Below are positions 21,901-30,801 of a DNA stretch of 64,000 bases, one piece after another. Where the stretch lies: positions 620,001 through 684,000 of the forward strand of contig OZ025809.1 of the NCBI GenBank assembly GCA_964019425.1, given 5' to 3'. A program made the translations under genes and the position numbers. The DNA is from Flectonema sp. DT1601 (Eukaryota > Euglenozoa > Diplonemea > Diplonemida > Diplonemidae). The notes below the pieces were generated by a model, which worked only from the letters and a program-made list of their open reading frames with translations, was not told the origin of the DNA and did not search any database. The first letter of the stretch is position 1. Each line of letters opens with the position of its first letter.

Positions 21901-24900
21901 TTTGTAATCAACCAAGAACCAAGATAAACAGTCACGACCGTACCATTAGGCATTAACGTACTTATAGTACCGTCAGACATATTTCTGATTACAGATCCAG
22001 TTATTGTTATTCTGCGACATATTTCTTGAGTAACAATACGAGAAACAGTATTAGTAATTTCATTATAAACCTGAATTAGTGTGTTTGGATGACTCTCAGT
22101 GTTGACATCAACAAGTGGCGTTGGTTCAATGACGAGATTATCAACAGTGATATCTCCTTCAGGAATCTTTAATTCTTCAGTTGGTATATTCTGTGATAGT
22201 TGTTCTGGAATGTGTAGAGTCTTTGTCATTTCAATTATTCCTGTACTGTGTACTCTCGTATGTAGTCCTTCTTGAGAAGTATACTCAGAGACAATAACAT
22301 TCCCAGACGTTACACTCGATCGACTTCCCAAATACAAAGAACTCTCATCATCAAAGGTTGCTGTGAAGTAAGTTGGATTCTTCCTGTCAGTGATTTCAGT
22401 GTCATTCTGTGAAGGGTTTTCGTTAGACACTTTGTTAGTTAATGATGTACGCATTCCAGCTGTTAAACCTGGCAGTGTTATACTGCAGTGGGAGAAATCT
22501 TCATTTCCTGAGAACACAGAACTTTGAATGATACCTCCATCACTTGGGTAGAGTGTGCTCTGCTGTTCTGAAATAGATTTAACAGCTCCAGGAAGTGTGT
22601 GGTAGTAACACTGTGATGGTCCTGGTTGAAGCCAGTTCTTTAATATTTCAACTTCAGCAGCCTTACGCATCTTATCCATTAGCTGAACAGGTGTTACAGG
22701 AAGTTCTTGTTGTGGCGGTACTTCAGTATCGTGATTGTTTTCTTCTTCAGCTTTCTCAGAAGTTTCTTCTTGAGTAGGCATCTCATCACCTTCTTCTGGT
22801 TTTTCTTCTTCTGCTTCTTCTTCAGCTTCATCCGAAGTCGGACTTTCTAGAGGTCCCCGTTCGTATTCTCGTACAGTCTTTTGCCATTTCATCCAACATG
22901 AAAAATACACTTTCCCCCTCAAATCATAAAGTGATTTGTGCCATTTATATCTCTTCGATGGATCAAATTGAATAGCGTGAATCACAAGTCCTTGTCTTGC
23001 TGATTGATCATACCAAGTTGATTTGGTATCACAACCGAGTTGTTTAGCCTTTGAGAATAGTTGCAGGTATGATTGTCTGTTTAGGTCTTCTGTGTAGACT
23101 CTGGTTGCGAAGTTTGGTTTTGGAATGGAATCGGAAGACTGATCGGATTCATTATCAGCATATAATTGTTCCAAAGCGAAAAGTATTAACTGTCTCGTTA
23201 TCTGTTGTGGAGGTAGTGAAGTTACGTCTCCAGAAACACTCTCACCATCATCAATAATATCATCTGTTTTTAAAACTAATTCAGAATTGAATTTCGGTAT
23301 CAAATTACTGCAATGTTCGATTGCCTGATTATCAATATCTGATATCTTTAAACCATGAATACAACTATCAACACAACTGATTCTGTTTACAGCAAATCGA
23401 TTCGTGTAATGTACGATTCCTTCTGGTGTGTTAGAAGAATTTGTTAACATGATTTCTGTTGGTAGAAATCCAATTATCTCACCAGTTGCAAGTTGAACAC
23501 CAACCCTACCTCTTCCATGACCAATGACAGTTCCCACTGTATCGAAATGTTCACCATCGTGTATTACTTTTATTGTGCATCCTAGTTTGAATTGACGAGA
23601 TACTTGTTGGGAAGAATTTCTGTTTAAAATGTTAGTTTGGACTTTGGTGTAGCTTTCTAGATCATTTTTAATGTCGTTTTCCGCTTCGATTCTTTCATTC
23701 TTCTTTGCTGATATTACTTCGGTGACTGCACCTTCAACCTTACCAAGGATAAAGTCAATGTAATCTAGTAGAGATTTCTCAGTATGAATTGATTCTTGTC
23801 GAGATAATTCATTTTCGATTTTTGCTTCGACTATGGTAACGTCTTTAAGTAATTCAGACTCTTGGTCTGGTTCAGAGTGTTGTTCTACATCCTCGTCAAG
23901 GTCAAAAGGGTTATCTGACTTTCGTCTTATCGATATAGTGCTTACTTTTCTTCTGCATTCCTCACTCCTGACGACTTGATGGATAATACACGACATGAGT
24001 GCTGGAATGGAACAGTTTGTAAGAACACTTTTCATCAATGTGTCATAGTACTTTCGATGACATGCAATTTCCTTAACAGTTTTCGGTGTTGATATCGATG
24101 GTGACGGCTCTTCTCCTGGAATGTCAGCATCAACGACCTCTATTGATTCATCAGTCTTCTTTGTAGTAGAAACACCCTTTGCTTTTTGTGGGATTGTGTC
24201 AACCTGAACAGAATCTCGTTTTTTAACAACAGGTTTAGGAGGTAAGACTAAACTCTGCAGGGCAGGTATACACACTTCATACCCATCCTTTCCTATCAGC
24301 CATGTGTGATATTGTCTTAAATCAGAATCCATATCCTCCAGATATTGAGATATGTGATCATAAACGTTAGCTTCTGTGTCAGCAATGGCTGTACCAAACC
24401 AAGAGGATCGTAGATTGTATCTCTGAACATAAAGCTCATTAATGCTATTCTGTTCACCCTCATGAAGTGATATTTCTTTTAAAAGTATCTCAGCTATTCC
24501 GGATTGTTGTTCTGGTGAATCAGCAGATGACTTTCCTTTTCCTTTGGCTTTTTTTGGATCTGGTTTTCCAGGGGCTTTGTCTGCTTCTGAAGTAGCAGCA
24601 CGTTTGAAAGAGTTACTACTGTTGATTATGATAACGGAGTTTAGGACAGCAGAAGCAGTCTTGGATATTGCCTGTTCTGGTAGCCATGTTTCAGGAGACT
24701 GAAAAACTTGTAATTCCGACAACGTTGCTGGAAAACCCTGAAATATATACATATTAACAAACGAGTTCATAGTTGGAACTTCTTCAAGTTCAGGGTGTTC
24801 GTCATTTGGGTTTTCTATTCTGTCTCGTTCTAGAAGTTCTCTTCTGTGTTGTTTTGTTTCAATTGTCGATGCGATTGTCGCATAAGCAGAAGCGATCTTT

Positions 24901-25223
24901 GTATGATACGCCAATGACACTAATGCTGCAGGTATGTCTCCTCCAGAATTAATTAATTGTTTCATTTGACGGCTTTGTTCTGGAGCTTCTTCTTCTGGTA
25001 GTTCTGCAAACCATTCGCAGATTTCAGTTCTTCTCAGAACTGTTGTGTACTCTTCATTTAATTCACCTAATCTATCTCCTATTTGGATGACATCAATATT
25101 CCCAGCAGTCTCTGTGTCGAATACGTAGGAGCTGTAATGGAAGTCCTCTCCGATGCAAAATATCTCCATCTCGTCTTCTACTTCTTCCGTGATTCCCTCT
25201 GCGGGTGGACTATTGTCCGACAT
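18933..25223 (-). CDS. SPAG17: SPAG17/PF6-like central-pair apparatus protein
   Basis: A 2096-residue single-exon protein, close in length to human SPAG17 (about 2,200). PF6/SPAG17 is a scaffold of the C1a projection of the axonemal central pair and is needed for normal flagellar beating. Support: conserved blocks such as YLGSWLITKNGSRYVIRRG and FTDGTTIWSKRQ, an acidic Glu-rich linker at about 790-830, and a C-terminal ASH-type immunoglobulin-like domain at about 1971-2071 (VVTPSVLHFGKVTEGSKY, TITNVGQLGIRFSV, GPIAPGM). The N-terminal half is helical and charged, as in the family. The start follows acceptor TTATTCAATCAG (exon from 25233) by 10 nt. Its presence means the organism builds, or recently built, motile 9+2 flagella. 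Intron-free coding over 6.3 kb contrasts with the intron-bearing small neighbours. Confidence 0.88.
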   Translation of the reverse strand: MSDNSPPAEGITEEVEDEMEIFCIGEDFHYSSYVFDTETAGNIDVIQIGDRLGELNEEYTTVLRRTEICEWFAELPEEEAPEQSRQMKQLINSGGDIPAALVSLAYHTKIASAYATIASTIETKQHRRELLERDRIENPNDEHPELEEVPTMNSFVNMYIFQGFPATLSELQVFQSPETWLPEQAISKTASAVLNSVIIINSSNSFKRAATSEADKAPGKPDPKKAKGKGKSSADSPEQQSGIAEILLKEISLHEGEQNSINELYVQRYNLRSSWFGTAIADTEANVYDHISQYLEDMDSDLRQYHTWLIGKDGYEVCIPALQSLVLPPKPVVKKRDSVQVDTIPQKAKGVSTTKKTDESIEVVDADIPGEEPSPSISTPKTVKEIACHRKYYDTLMKSVLTNCSIPALMSCIIHQVVRSEECRRKVSTISIRRKSDNPFDLDEDVEQHSEPDQESELLKDVTIVEAKIENELSRQESIHTEKSLLDYIDFILGKVEGAVTEVISAKKNERIEAENDIKNDLESYTKVQTNILNRNSSQQVSRQFKLGCTIKVIHDGEHFDTVGTVIGHGRGRVGVQLATGEIIGFLPTEIMLTNSSNTPEGIVHYTNRFAVNRISCVDSCIHGLKISDIDNQAIEHCSNLIPKFNSELVLKTDDIIDDGESVSGDVTSLPPQQITRQLILFALEQLYADNESDQSSDSIPKPNFATRVYTEDLNRQSYLQLFSKAKQLGCDTKSTWYDQSARQGLVIHAIQFDPSKRYKWHKSLYDLRGKVYFSCWMKWQKTVREYERGPLESPTSDEAEEEAEEEKPEEGDEMPTQEETSEKAEEENNHDTEVPPQQELPVTPVQLMDKMRKAAEVEILKNWLQPGPSQCYYHTLPGAVKSISEQQSTLYPSDGGIIQSSVFSGNEDFSHCSITLPGLTAGMRTSLTNKVSNENPSQNDTEITDRKNPTYFTATFDDESSLYLGSRSSVTSGNVIVSEYTSQEGLHTRVHSTGIIEMTKTLHIPEQLSQNIPTEELKIPEGDITVDNLVIEPTPLVDVNTESHPNTLIQVYNEITNTVSRIVTQEICRRITITGSVIRNMSDGTISTLMPNGTVVTVYLGSWLITKNGSRYVIRRGTSDPVQVPPGLLSRCKDTETKALIVTRDDLTLSVENEQQQGSRITSFTDGTTIWSKRQITVEDSPDCDVGGDYTPNGSHKNGAVVFINIKNSVELFKNDDRQWEFSTIPPSIGQEQVSCPSMVTRWVCNCQAVPLVVSSLRQTRLESPSYASVEISFSDNVHKVQVSLPSDTILLWSSKTSTTVVKNTSEDDIISHIPSRQSVRSLQLFKQDLTTILIDIETQTVTVHASDSEEESSTGYNFKLLEGILSTVDSDKTTYKISTRGNIYIKPFDGLSENYPEGDTPDGLIPDIPVDERFSTIAKVWNQNSDSTAGIEPTNGTLIVETPQHPTALVKGGLKPAVVSHPPQLYSLDLKKGIATRYLSAKDVINHIRFASSDSKTSITTSSIPGTDSEEICIVTTVVPNLCTKLTDKLLPRVVLETQQNASRAPRNLISKRLIESFNKTTRATCVPQKRQQYEIRRELTKHAEVSEADLKLIKLNTHRLRNEEKIRMTHTANLKITDAQTTKEEADEVIVNKKLSKILTQLDADAQSPESEVPQQDNTPRVRAQNIHDKHANEIDDLQSQQLSFWHTEDGLKQAEVCLLENVKYKKTHDQEPLIPSPPPKETKPEASPHSSSVTQVVEQIPDPLINISKLEPIVEAGPHKQSLDIAKVLLRKPSPSDTALSVFCALCILLGESPSLDKCRQLVGSSDFYLRVLKVAENRDFLPENTLTSLLPYVDHLYPDTVAESMVELAAVSNWILSFIYYLEALREAGGPAGLGRPQRDEESTCVVATNGPKDVFGNPRAPINVSSLRSKVAHSDPNTGYITREIAVARTVKQTSGGKPKRTLQTTLSGKKVVLEPLSEQTVRAVVTPSVLHFGKVTEGSKYTSELTITNVGQLGIRFSVKRFQSSELSSDAVAFVYSKGPIAPGMSCKIQVILKADHIVSNISETINIATETAIIKIPMSAQIRPGSEGGTFELRKGVRSLGATRLPAV

Positions 25224-25233
25224 GTTAGGCGAG

Positions 25234-25843
25234 CTGATTGAATAAAAAAAAATAAATTAAAAAAAAATATATTTTTAAAAAAAAAAAATTAAAAAACAAT
25301 CTGTTTTTTTTATCGCTTTGAAATGTCTTATTGAGGCACTATGAAATGATCACAAAAAATCGATCATCAAGGTATAAAAATATGCGAACGTCGAAAAAAA
25401 AAATTTTTTTTTTATTTGTTCCTTGCCGCACGTTAATCGTAGGCAAATGAACAATTTTTTCTTTTTTCATTTTTTCAGCATAGCTCAAGCGCAAAGGTCA
25501 TCGACAGACCAGAAGAATAAATAACGTTGTACGGAATTGTACAGTTGCATTCGTGTCGGCAAGAATGCACGATCTTTTGACCGTACTGGGAAGGCTTTCT
25601 CACTCTTGTCGCTTCCTGTACATGGAGCAGTAACATGGCCCTCTCAATTACTGCGGATAACATCTAAAGAAGTGTAATGTGACACGTAAAATAATCACAC
25701 AGTCGAGTAAACCTGGAATCTGAGCGGACTCATGTGAGTGTAACAATGTTGAATAAAACGCGACAGCCTTCACGCGATTGGTTAGAAGATGCAGGTAGCT
25801 GCATGGTGTAGAATTGCACATATAAAGAATTGATTGTGTTTTG
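25234..25843. other. Intergenic, no gene seen
   Basis: About 610 bases between the glycosyltransferase stop and the SPAG17 acceptor. Short open frames occur but show no family resemblance. A-runs and T-runs precede the SPAG17 acceptor on the minus strand and could serve as its polypyrimidine tract. Confidence 0.55.
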
Positions 25844-28034
25844 TTAAGTTGGTGTTGGTGTTTTGCTAATAATTTCTTCACAGGTTTTGTACCAGGTGGT
25901 TTTTTTTTCTGTTGATCCTCCGACTACAAAGTCACCCATCGAACCTGATCCAAATCTGATAACAGAATCTGCTTCACGACAAATAGCAGTCTCAGCCATG
26001 GCACAGTTTCCTGGATAGACAGACAGAGCTCGTTGAGTCGATTCTGACCCGCCATTTGTTTTCAAAGCATCGTGTTCAGTAGATCCACAAAACACTTTCG
26101 AATTCGGAAAAGATGTTTTCAACTTTTTACTTGTATCTTTCATCCAATGCATTATTTGACCACTTCTTCTAGCACTCGGTGATCCTGTTTCTTCACCCAT
26201 GTCAGTTACTAGAAACACTTTACCACCAGCTGGACTACCCTCAGTCATAATGTCAATCATATTCTCAATACATTTATGTAAGTAACGGTCTCCAGTAAGT
26301 CCCGAAGATGGTGAGGCAGACTTACCTGTTGCAGAAGCCTGTGATGTTTTATTTTTTTTGCTAAACATTGAAACGGGATTTCTTATTTGGGGGGAAAGAG
26401 AAATAACAACCATACCCGAAGTACAAGCTTCTCTGATCTAATCTGCACACATGTAAACCCTTCATTAAATTGGTTCTTCTTATAATCCTGAGCAAGTTGC
26501 GTCCATGACTGGGCAATAGCAGGCCAGTGTTTAAATGAGGGATACGTCTTTTTAGAACCTTCTTTTGCACACAGGTTTACCTGAGGAATGTCACGGAACA
26601 TTTTCAACGCTCCTTTCATAAGTCCGCCACCAGCTACGAATGGTCCTCTGATCATCCCAGGGACGTTGTATATCCTGTTTGGGTGTTGGTTTGTTGGGTT
26701 TATTTAATTAGAAAAGAACGTAATAAAATAAAACATAATAAAATCACAAACATAACAGATGTAAAGTCTTCTACTCCAGCAAACGTTTTCTCAGCTGATA
26801 TTGTCGTTGAGAAGGACGCGCATTTGCTGGTTTTAAAAATCAAACCTTCTTGACGATGAAGAAATAATATCTCCTGAGCATGTCCGTACGTACCAGCCCA
26901 GAACGGACTAGGTTTAGAGAGTTTCTTACTACGAACAGCAGTTGAAGCAACAGTAGAGATACATTCACTCATAAAAGGAACTTCAGAGCTGTTAGTCACC
27001 GCTTTGGTAACAATCTCCTTAGGAAGACCAAATTGAATTAACGTGTCAACGACACCATCAGTAGTCTGCTTCCATTCATTATAAGAAATAGTACGAACAC
27101 ATGGTAACTGACTAAGTAATTCAGGCATATCAATAAAGTCTTCCAGACTAAGAAAACCTGGATCCCTACCAGCACTTCTAAAAGCAGGGATTCCGAATTG
27201 CATTAAAGGAAGAACAGCTATCCGATTGCTAGCAGCAGCGAGTAATAAAAATGGAAGTAAAGCAGTTCGAATCCCGGATGCGAAACCAACCTGAACTGCT
27301 GGAAGAAGAAGATATTTATCACTTTTACTAACACTAGACTTTGGAGGAAGTGTAGGTGGAGGAAGTTGTTTACTCTTAACGATGCTGTTATCAGAATCTA
27401 CTGCATTAGAAGCAGACTCTTGATTATCATCATCTTGTTTTTGTTTTACTTTTTCATTAGATGACTTCGGAGGTATTTCATCACTCTCTCCAGAAGCAGA
27501 CATAGTGTCTGCAATCCTTGGTTTTTCCTCTTCAGCGTCTGAGTCAGAATCTTTATTAACTTTCGGATCCTCAATAGGTTTCTTAACTGGTTGCCTTCTA
27601 GAATACCGTGGGGGTGGTGGTGTCAGTGAAATATTATTTAGAGCATTTCGACGTTCGTCAAGTACCTTTTTAACGAGAGGAGGTCTCCATTGAGGTATCT
27701 TCTGATTAAGATCAACACGAACTGCGAAATCTTTGTGAAATACCTTGTGAAGCTTTTCATCACCTGCGGTGATATTTAGATTCGATTTCTGCTGTTGCTG
27801 TTGTTGTTGCTGTTGTTGTTGTTGTTGCTGTTGCTGTTGCTGTTGATGCGGTTGTTCTAGTAGCGGTTTCTCCTCCTCTACCAGATCCAGTAAGTTGTCA
27901 CTCCCCCCTATATCTAATCCTTTTTCTATAACGCTGTCAATTCCAACTACTTTTTCATCAGTTACACTACCTAATAATATTAACACGAACACAACTATTA
28001 CTATCCCACAGAGAAGGTGATGTCGCGACATCAT
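25844..28034 (-). CDS. GDP-fucose O-fucosyltransferase-like type II membrane protein, three exons
   Basis: Three exons (complement of 26785-28034, 26416-26674, 25844-26338) give 667 residues. Intron 1 (26675-26784, 110 nt) runs GTTTGC to AAACAG; intron 2 (26339-26415, 77 nt) runs GTATGG to TCACAG. Both joins keep frame. A signal anchor (about 6-24) is followed by a low-complexity stem with a long poly-Q, then the transferase: KYLLLPAVQVGFASGIRTAL and NRIAVLPLMQFG in exon 1, VQIRSEK (493-499, the place of the family's HIR motif) in exon 2, and KVFLVTDM (543-550) plus AICREADSVIRFGSGSMGDF in exon 3. This order matches POFUT-type enzymes that fucosylate Ser/Thr in the ER or Golgi. The HIR histidine is replaced by Gln. 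The start is the first ATG after acceptor TTCCTATTATAG (exon from 28049). The 5' donor of intron 1 is the least certain choice. Confidence 0.65.
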
Positions 28035-28293
28035 TCGTATTGACACAACCTATAATAGGAAGGAGTTAGTTTAATTTAATAATCATAAGTAATAAGATTG
28101 TCAACCAGAGACCAACTGTTGTCAACTGTAGAGATTTGATCCCAGTAAAGAATGCAGTACTGTTAACACTTATACGATACGAATCAGGCTCGTCCTGGAA
28201 ATATTAGGAGCTGAGATTCATTTACTACACTCGCGTGCTGATACTTCGATTGCTGATGGAAGAACACGTCCAAAGGTAGGCAGGTTATCCTTG

Positions 28294-28366
28294 TCAGAAT
28301 AAGTAAGTCATGTAAAAGGTATCCTCATCAGGATCAGATTGTTTCAAGGTTGTTAATTATCATCAT
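28294..28366 (-). ncRNA. Box C/D snoRNA-like gene, copy 1
   Basis: Read on the minus strand: box C ATGATGA, 22 nt, box D' CTGA, 2 nt, box C' CTGATGA, 27 nt, box D CTGA, 73 nt in all. That is the order and size expected of a 2'-O-methylation guide. The terminal stem is weak. The target is unknown; guides would be the bases just 5' of D (ending TTACTTATT) and of D' (ending TTGAAACAAT). Confidence 0.6.
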
Positions 28367-28588
28367 CGAGTTGAGTGAGTGATAGAACGATATTCTTGTG
28401 AGTACGGAGAGGGGTCTCTTTTTAATTCAAGAAGATTCGACAGTCATTCTGAACACGCATCTGTTTAGACAAGCAGCAGGAACCTGAGCAAGCTGTCAAT
28501 CAGATGCGGCGACAAGCTGAGTGAGTTGCAATCAAAGCGAATTGTTGATACAGAGGAGCTGATGTAGCCAACAGGCAGGTTATCCTTG

Positions 28589-28660
28589 TCAGAATAAGTA
28601 AGTCATGTAAAGGTATCCTCATCAGGATCAGATTGTTTCAAGGTTGTTAATTATCATCAT
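28589..28660 (-). ncRNA. Box C/D snoRNA-like gene, copy 2
   Basis: Same boxes as copy 1. One base is missing from an A-run in the C'-D spacer (72 nt total). All four boxes are intact. Confidence 0.6.
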
Positions 28661-28838
28661 CGAGTTGAGCGAGTGATCGAAGGAAGACTACCGCGACTGC
28701 CTTCCTGACTGAGGCTCTTCAGTGACCCTCCCATCGAAACAAAGTTTAGCGGAGTAACTTCGACACATAACTACAGAGTGAGATCACAGACTGTAATGCA
28801 GAGAAGGAAAACAATAATCTGCAGGCAGGTTATCCTTG

Positions 28839-28911
28839 TCAGAATAAGTAAGTCATGTAAAAGGTATCCTCATCAGGATCAGATTGTTTCAAGGTTGTTA
28901 ATTATCATCAT
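28839..28911 (-). ncRNA. Box C/D snoRNA-like gene, copy 3
   Basis: All four boxes and both spacers are identical to copy 1. Flanked on the right by a long type B spacer. Confidence 0.6.
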
Positions 28912-29120
28912 CGAGTTGAGTGAGTGATAGAAGGAAGACTACCGCGACTGCCTTCCCGACTGAGGCTCTTCAGTGACCCTCCCATCGAAACAAAGCTTAG
29001 CTGTGCGGACGAGTCAAAAGTTAACTAAGTTGGTTGTGACTTCGACACATAACTACGGAGTGAGATCACAGGCTATAATGCAGAGAAGGAAAACAATAAC
29101 CTGCAGGCAGGTTATCCTTG

Positions 29121-29193
29121 TCAGAATAAGTAAGTCATGTAAAAGGTATCCTCATCAGGATCAGATTGTTTCAAGGTTGTTAATTATCATCAT
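29121..29193 (-). ncRNA. Box C/D snoRNA-like gene, copy 4
   Basis: Identical in boxes and spacers to copy 1. Flanked on the right by a type A spacer. Confidence 0.6.
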
Positions 29194-29383
29194 CGAGTTG
29201 AGTGAGTGATAGAAGGAAGACTACCATGACTGTCCTCCTGGCTGAGGTTCTATATCCGTGTGGACAAACAGCAGGAACCTGAACAAGCTGTCAATCAGAT
29301 GCGGCGACAAGCTGAGTGAGTTGCAATCAAAGCGAATTGTTGATACAGAGGAGCTGATGTAGCCAACAGGCAGGTTATCCTTG

Positions 29384-29456
29384 TCAGAATAAGTAAGTCA
29401 TGTAAAAGGTATCCTCATCAGTATCAGATTGTTTCAAGGTTGTTAATTATCATCAT
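29384..29456 (-). ncRNA. Box C/D snoRNA-like gene, copy 5
   Basis: One substitution lies in the short gap between D' and C', outside the four boxes and the bases immediately 5' of D and D'. Otherwise as copy 1. Confidence 0.6.
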
Positions 29457-29665
29457 CGAGTTGAGCGAGTGATAGAAGGAAGACTACCGCGAATGCCTTC
29501 CCGACTGAGGCTCTTCAGTGACCCTCCCATCGAAACAAAGTTTAGCTGTGCGGACGAGTCAAAAGTTAACTAAGTTGGTTGTGACTTCGACACATAACTA
29601 CAGAGTGAGATCACAGACTGTAATGCAGAGAAGGAAAACAATAATCTGCAGGCAGGTTATCCTTG

Positions 29666-29738
29666 TCAGAATAAGTAAGTCATGTAAAAGGTATCCTCAT
29701 CAGGATCAGATTGTTTCAAGGTTGTTAATTATCATCAT
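29666..29738 (-). ncRNA. Box C/D snoRNA-like gene, copy 6
   Basis: Boxes and spacers as in copy 1; the right flank differs only just beyond the core. Confidence 0.6.
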
Positions 29739-29914
29739 CGAGTTGAGTGAGTGATAAAAGGAAAACTACCGCGACTGCCTTCCTGACTGAGGCTCTTCAG
29801 TGACCCTCCCATCGAAACAAAGTTTAGCGGAGTAACTTCGACACATAACTACAGTGAGATCACAGGCTGTATTGCAGAGAAGGAAAACAATAACCTGCAG
29901 GCAGGTTATCCTTG

Positions 29915-29987
29915 TCAGAATAAGTAAGTCATGTAAAAGGTATCCTCATCAGGATCAGATTGTTTCAAGGTTGTTATTTATCATCAC
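29915..29987 (-). ncRNA. Box C/D snoRNA-like gene, copy 7 (array end)
   Basis: The first copy in transcription order. Sequence upstream of box C is unrelated to the other copies, and box C itself is GTGATGA instead of ATGATGA. Both fit the RUGAUGA consensus, so the box is kept exactly where the repeat similarity ends. There is one further change in the C-D' spacer. Confidence 0.62.
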
Positions 29988-29995
29988 ATTTGTGT

Positions 29996-30264
29996 AGTTT
30001 TTCACACTCATTACCACCACAGATATTGAGATAAGCACATCAACCGTCTTCACCTGTAAAGTTAATAAAGATTCCCTGCTTACTACAACACAACATTTCT
30101 TAATCCCCGGAGGGTATTAGAAGTCGGGTAAGAAGAGCCGAACGTGTATCCCACTTCGTGTTTTATTCTTTTTTATTTTTACGTTCCTTTATTTTCTCTT
30201 TTTTTATTTATTTTTTTTTCCCCGTGGGGAAACAAATCTCGATTACGATGTTAACGCTATAAAT

Positions 30265-30300
<36 letters not shown>

Positions 30301-30801
30301 CAAGGATCAAAAGCGAAAAGTTATTTCCATTCCCAAATAGTTGTGACGCAACTTCGCTAATTAAAAAGAACGAAAAAGAAAAGAAAAAATCAGCCATAGC
30401 TAACAAAACAAATAACAACACCTATCGCGAATAATCAGGCAAGGGATTGGGTTTTCGGTAAAGAGAATCAAAGTGTAATATCATAACTGTTCCTCTAATC
30501 AGATAAACATGACTGGTTGCACAGTATTAGGTAAAACAGTATAAGAATCCTCTCCCTGGTGAAAAAAACGAGAAAATGGGAATTTGTTTTTTTTTCTGTT
30601 TCATACTTCAACAGTACTCAAAAAAAAAAAAAAAGGTGTTCCTGGTTACGGGAGAAGGGCACGGGACTGTGGGAGAGGGGTAATTGGAAAAAGGGATTGT
30701 GCTCGCGAGATATTAGCGTGTAGACAAGTAGAGTAAACCAGTTCCTGAATGCTGAAATTTACTCAAGTGACCCAGTGCTATTTGAATTTTAATAAAGCAG
30801 A
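29996..30801. other. Intergenic, no gene seen
   Basis: Spacer between the clamp gene and the snoRNA-like array, with a T-run of about 27 bases near 30266-30292. Any primary promoter or leader for the array would lie here, but no element was recognised. Confidence 0.5.

Larger units (their letters stand above)
28279..29995 (-). repeat. Tandem array of seven ~105-bp cores with two alternating spacer types
   Basis: Cores begin at 28279, 28574, 28824, 29106, 29369, 29651 and 29900 and are nearly identical. Spacers fall into two families. Type A (28386-28573, 29211-29368) contains GCAATCAAAGCGAATTG. Type B (28678-28823, 28929-29105, 29474-29650, 29756-29899) contains CCCTCCCATCGAAACAAAG and comes in short and long forms differing by a block around AAGTTAACTAAGTTGG. 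The order is core-A-core-B-core-B-core-A-core-B-core-B-core. Each core holds a box C/D snoRNA-like element on the minus strand, listed one by one. Confidence 0.95.

Noticed and set aside
26383-26655. Separate small gene starting MIRGPFVAGGG
   Set aside because: It joins in frame with the upstream and downstream exons through good intron borders, and the joined protein has the ordered motifs of one transferase.
28973-29754. Repeated plus-strand frames MTLPSKQSLAVRTSQK
   Set aside because: They begin at an alternative codon, run through the snoRNA-like cores and exist only in the long type B spacers.
28279-29995. CRISPR-like array (regular repeats with varied spacers)
   Set aside because: Cores are over 100 bp and spacers fall into two repeated families; the host is eukaryotic and the cores carry C/D boxes.
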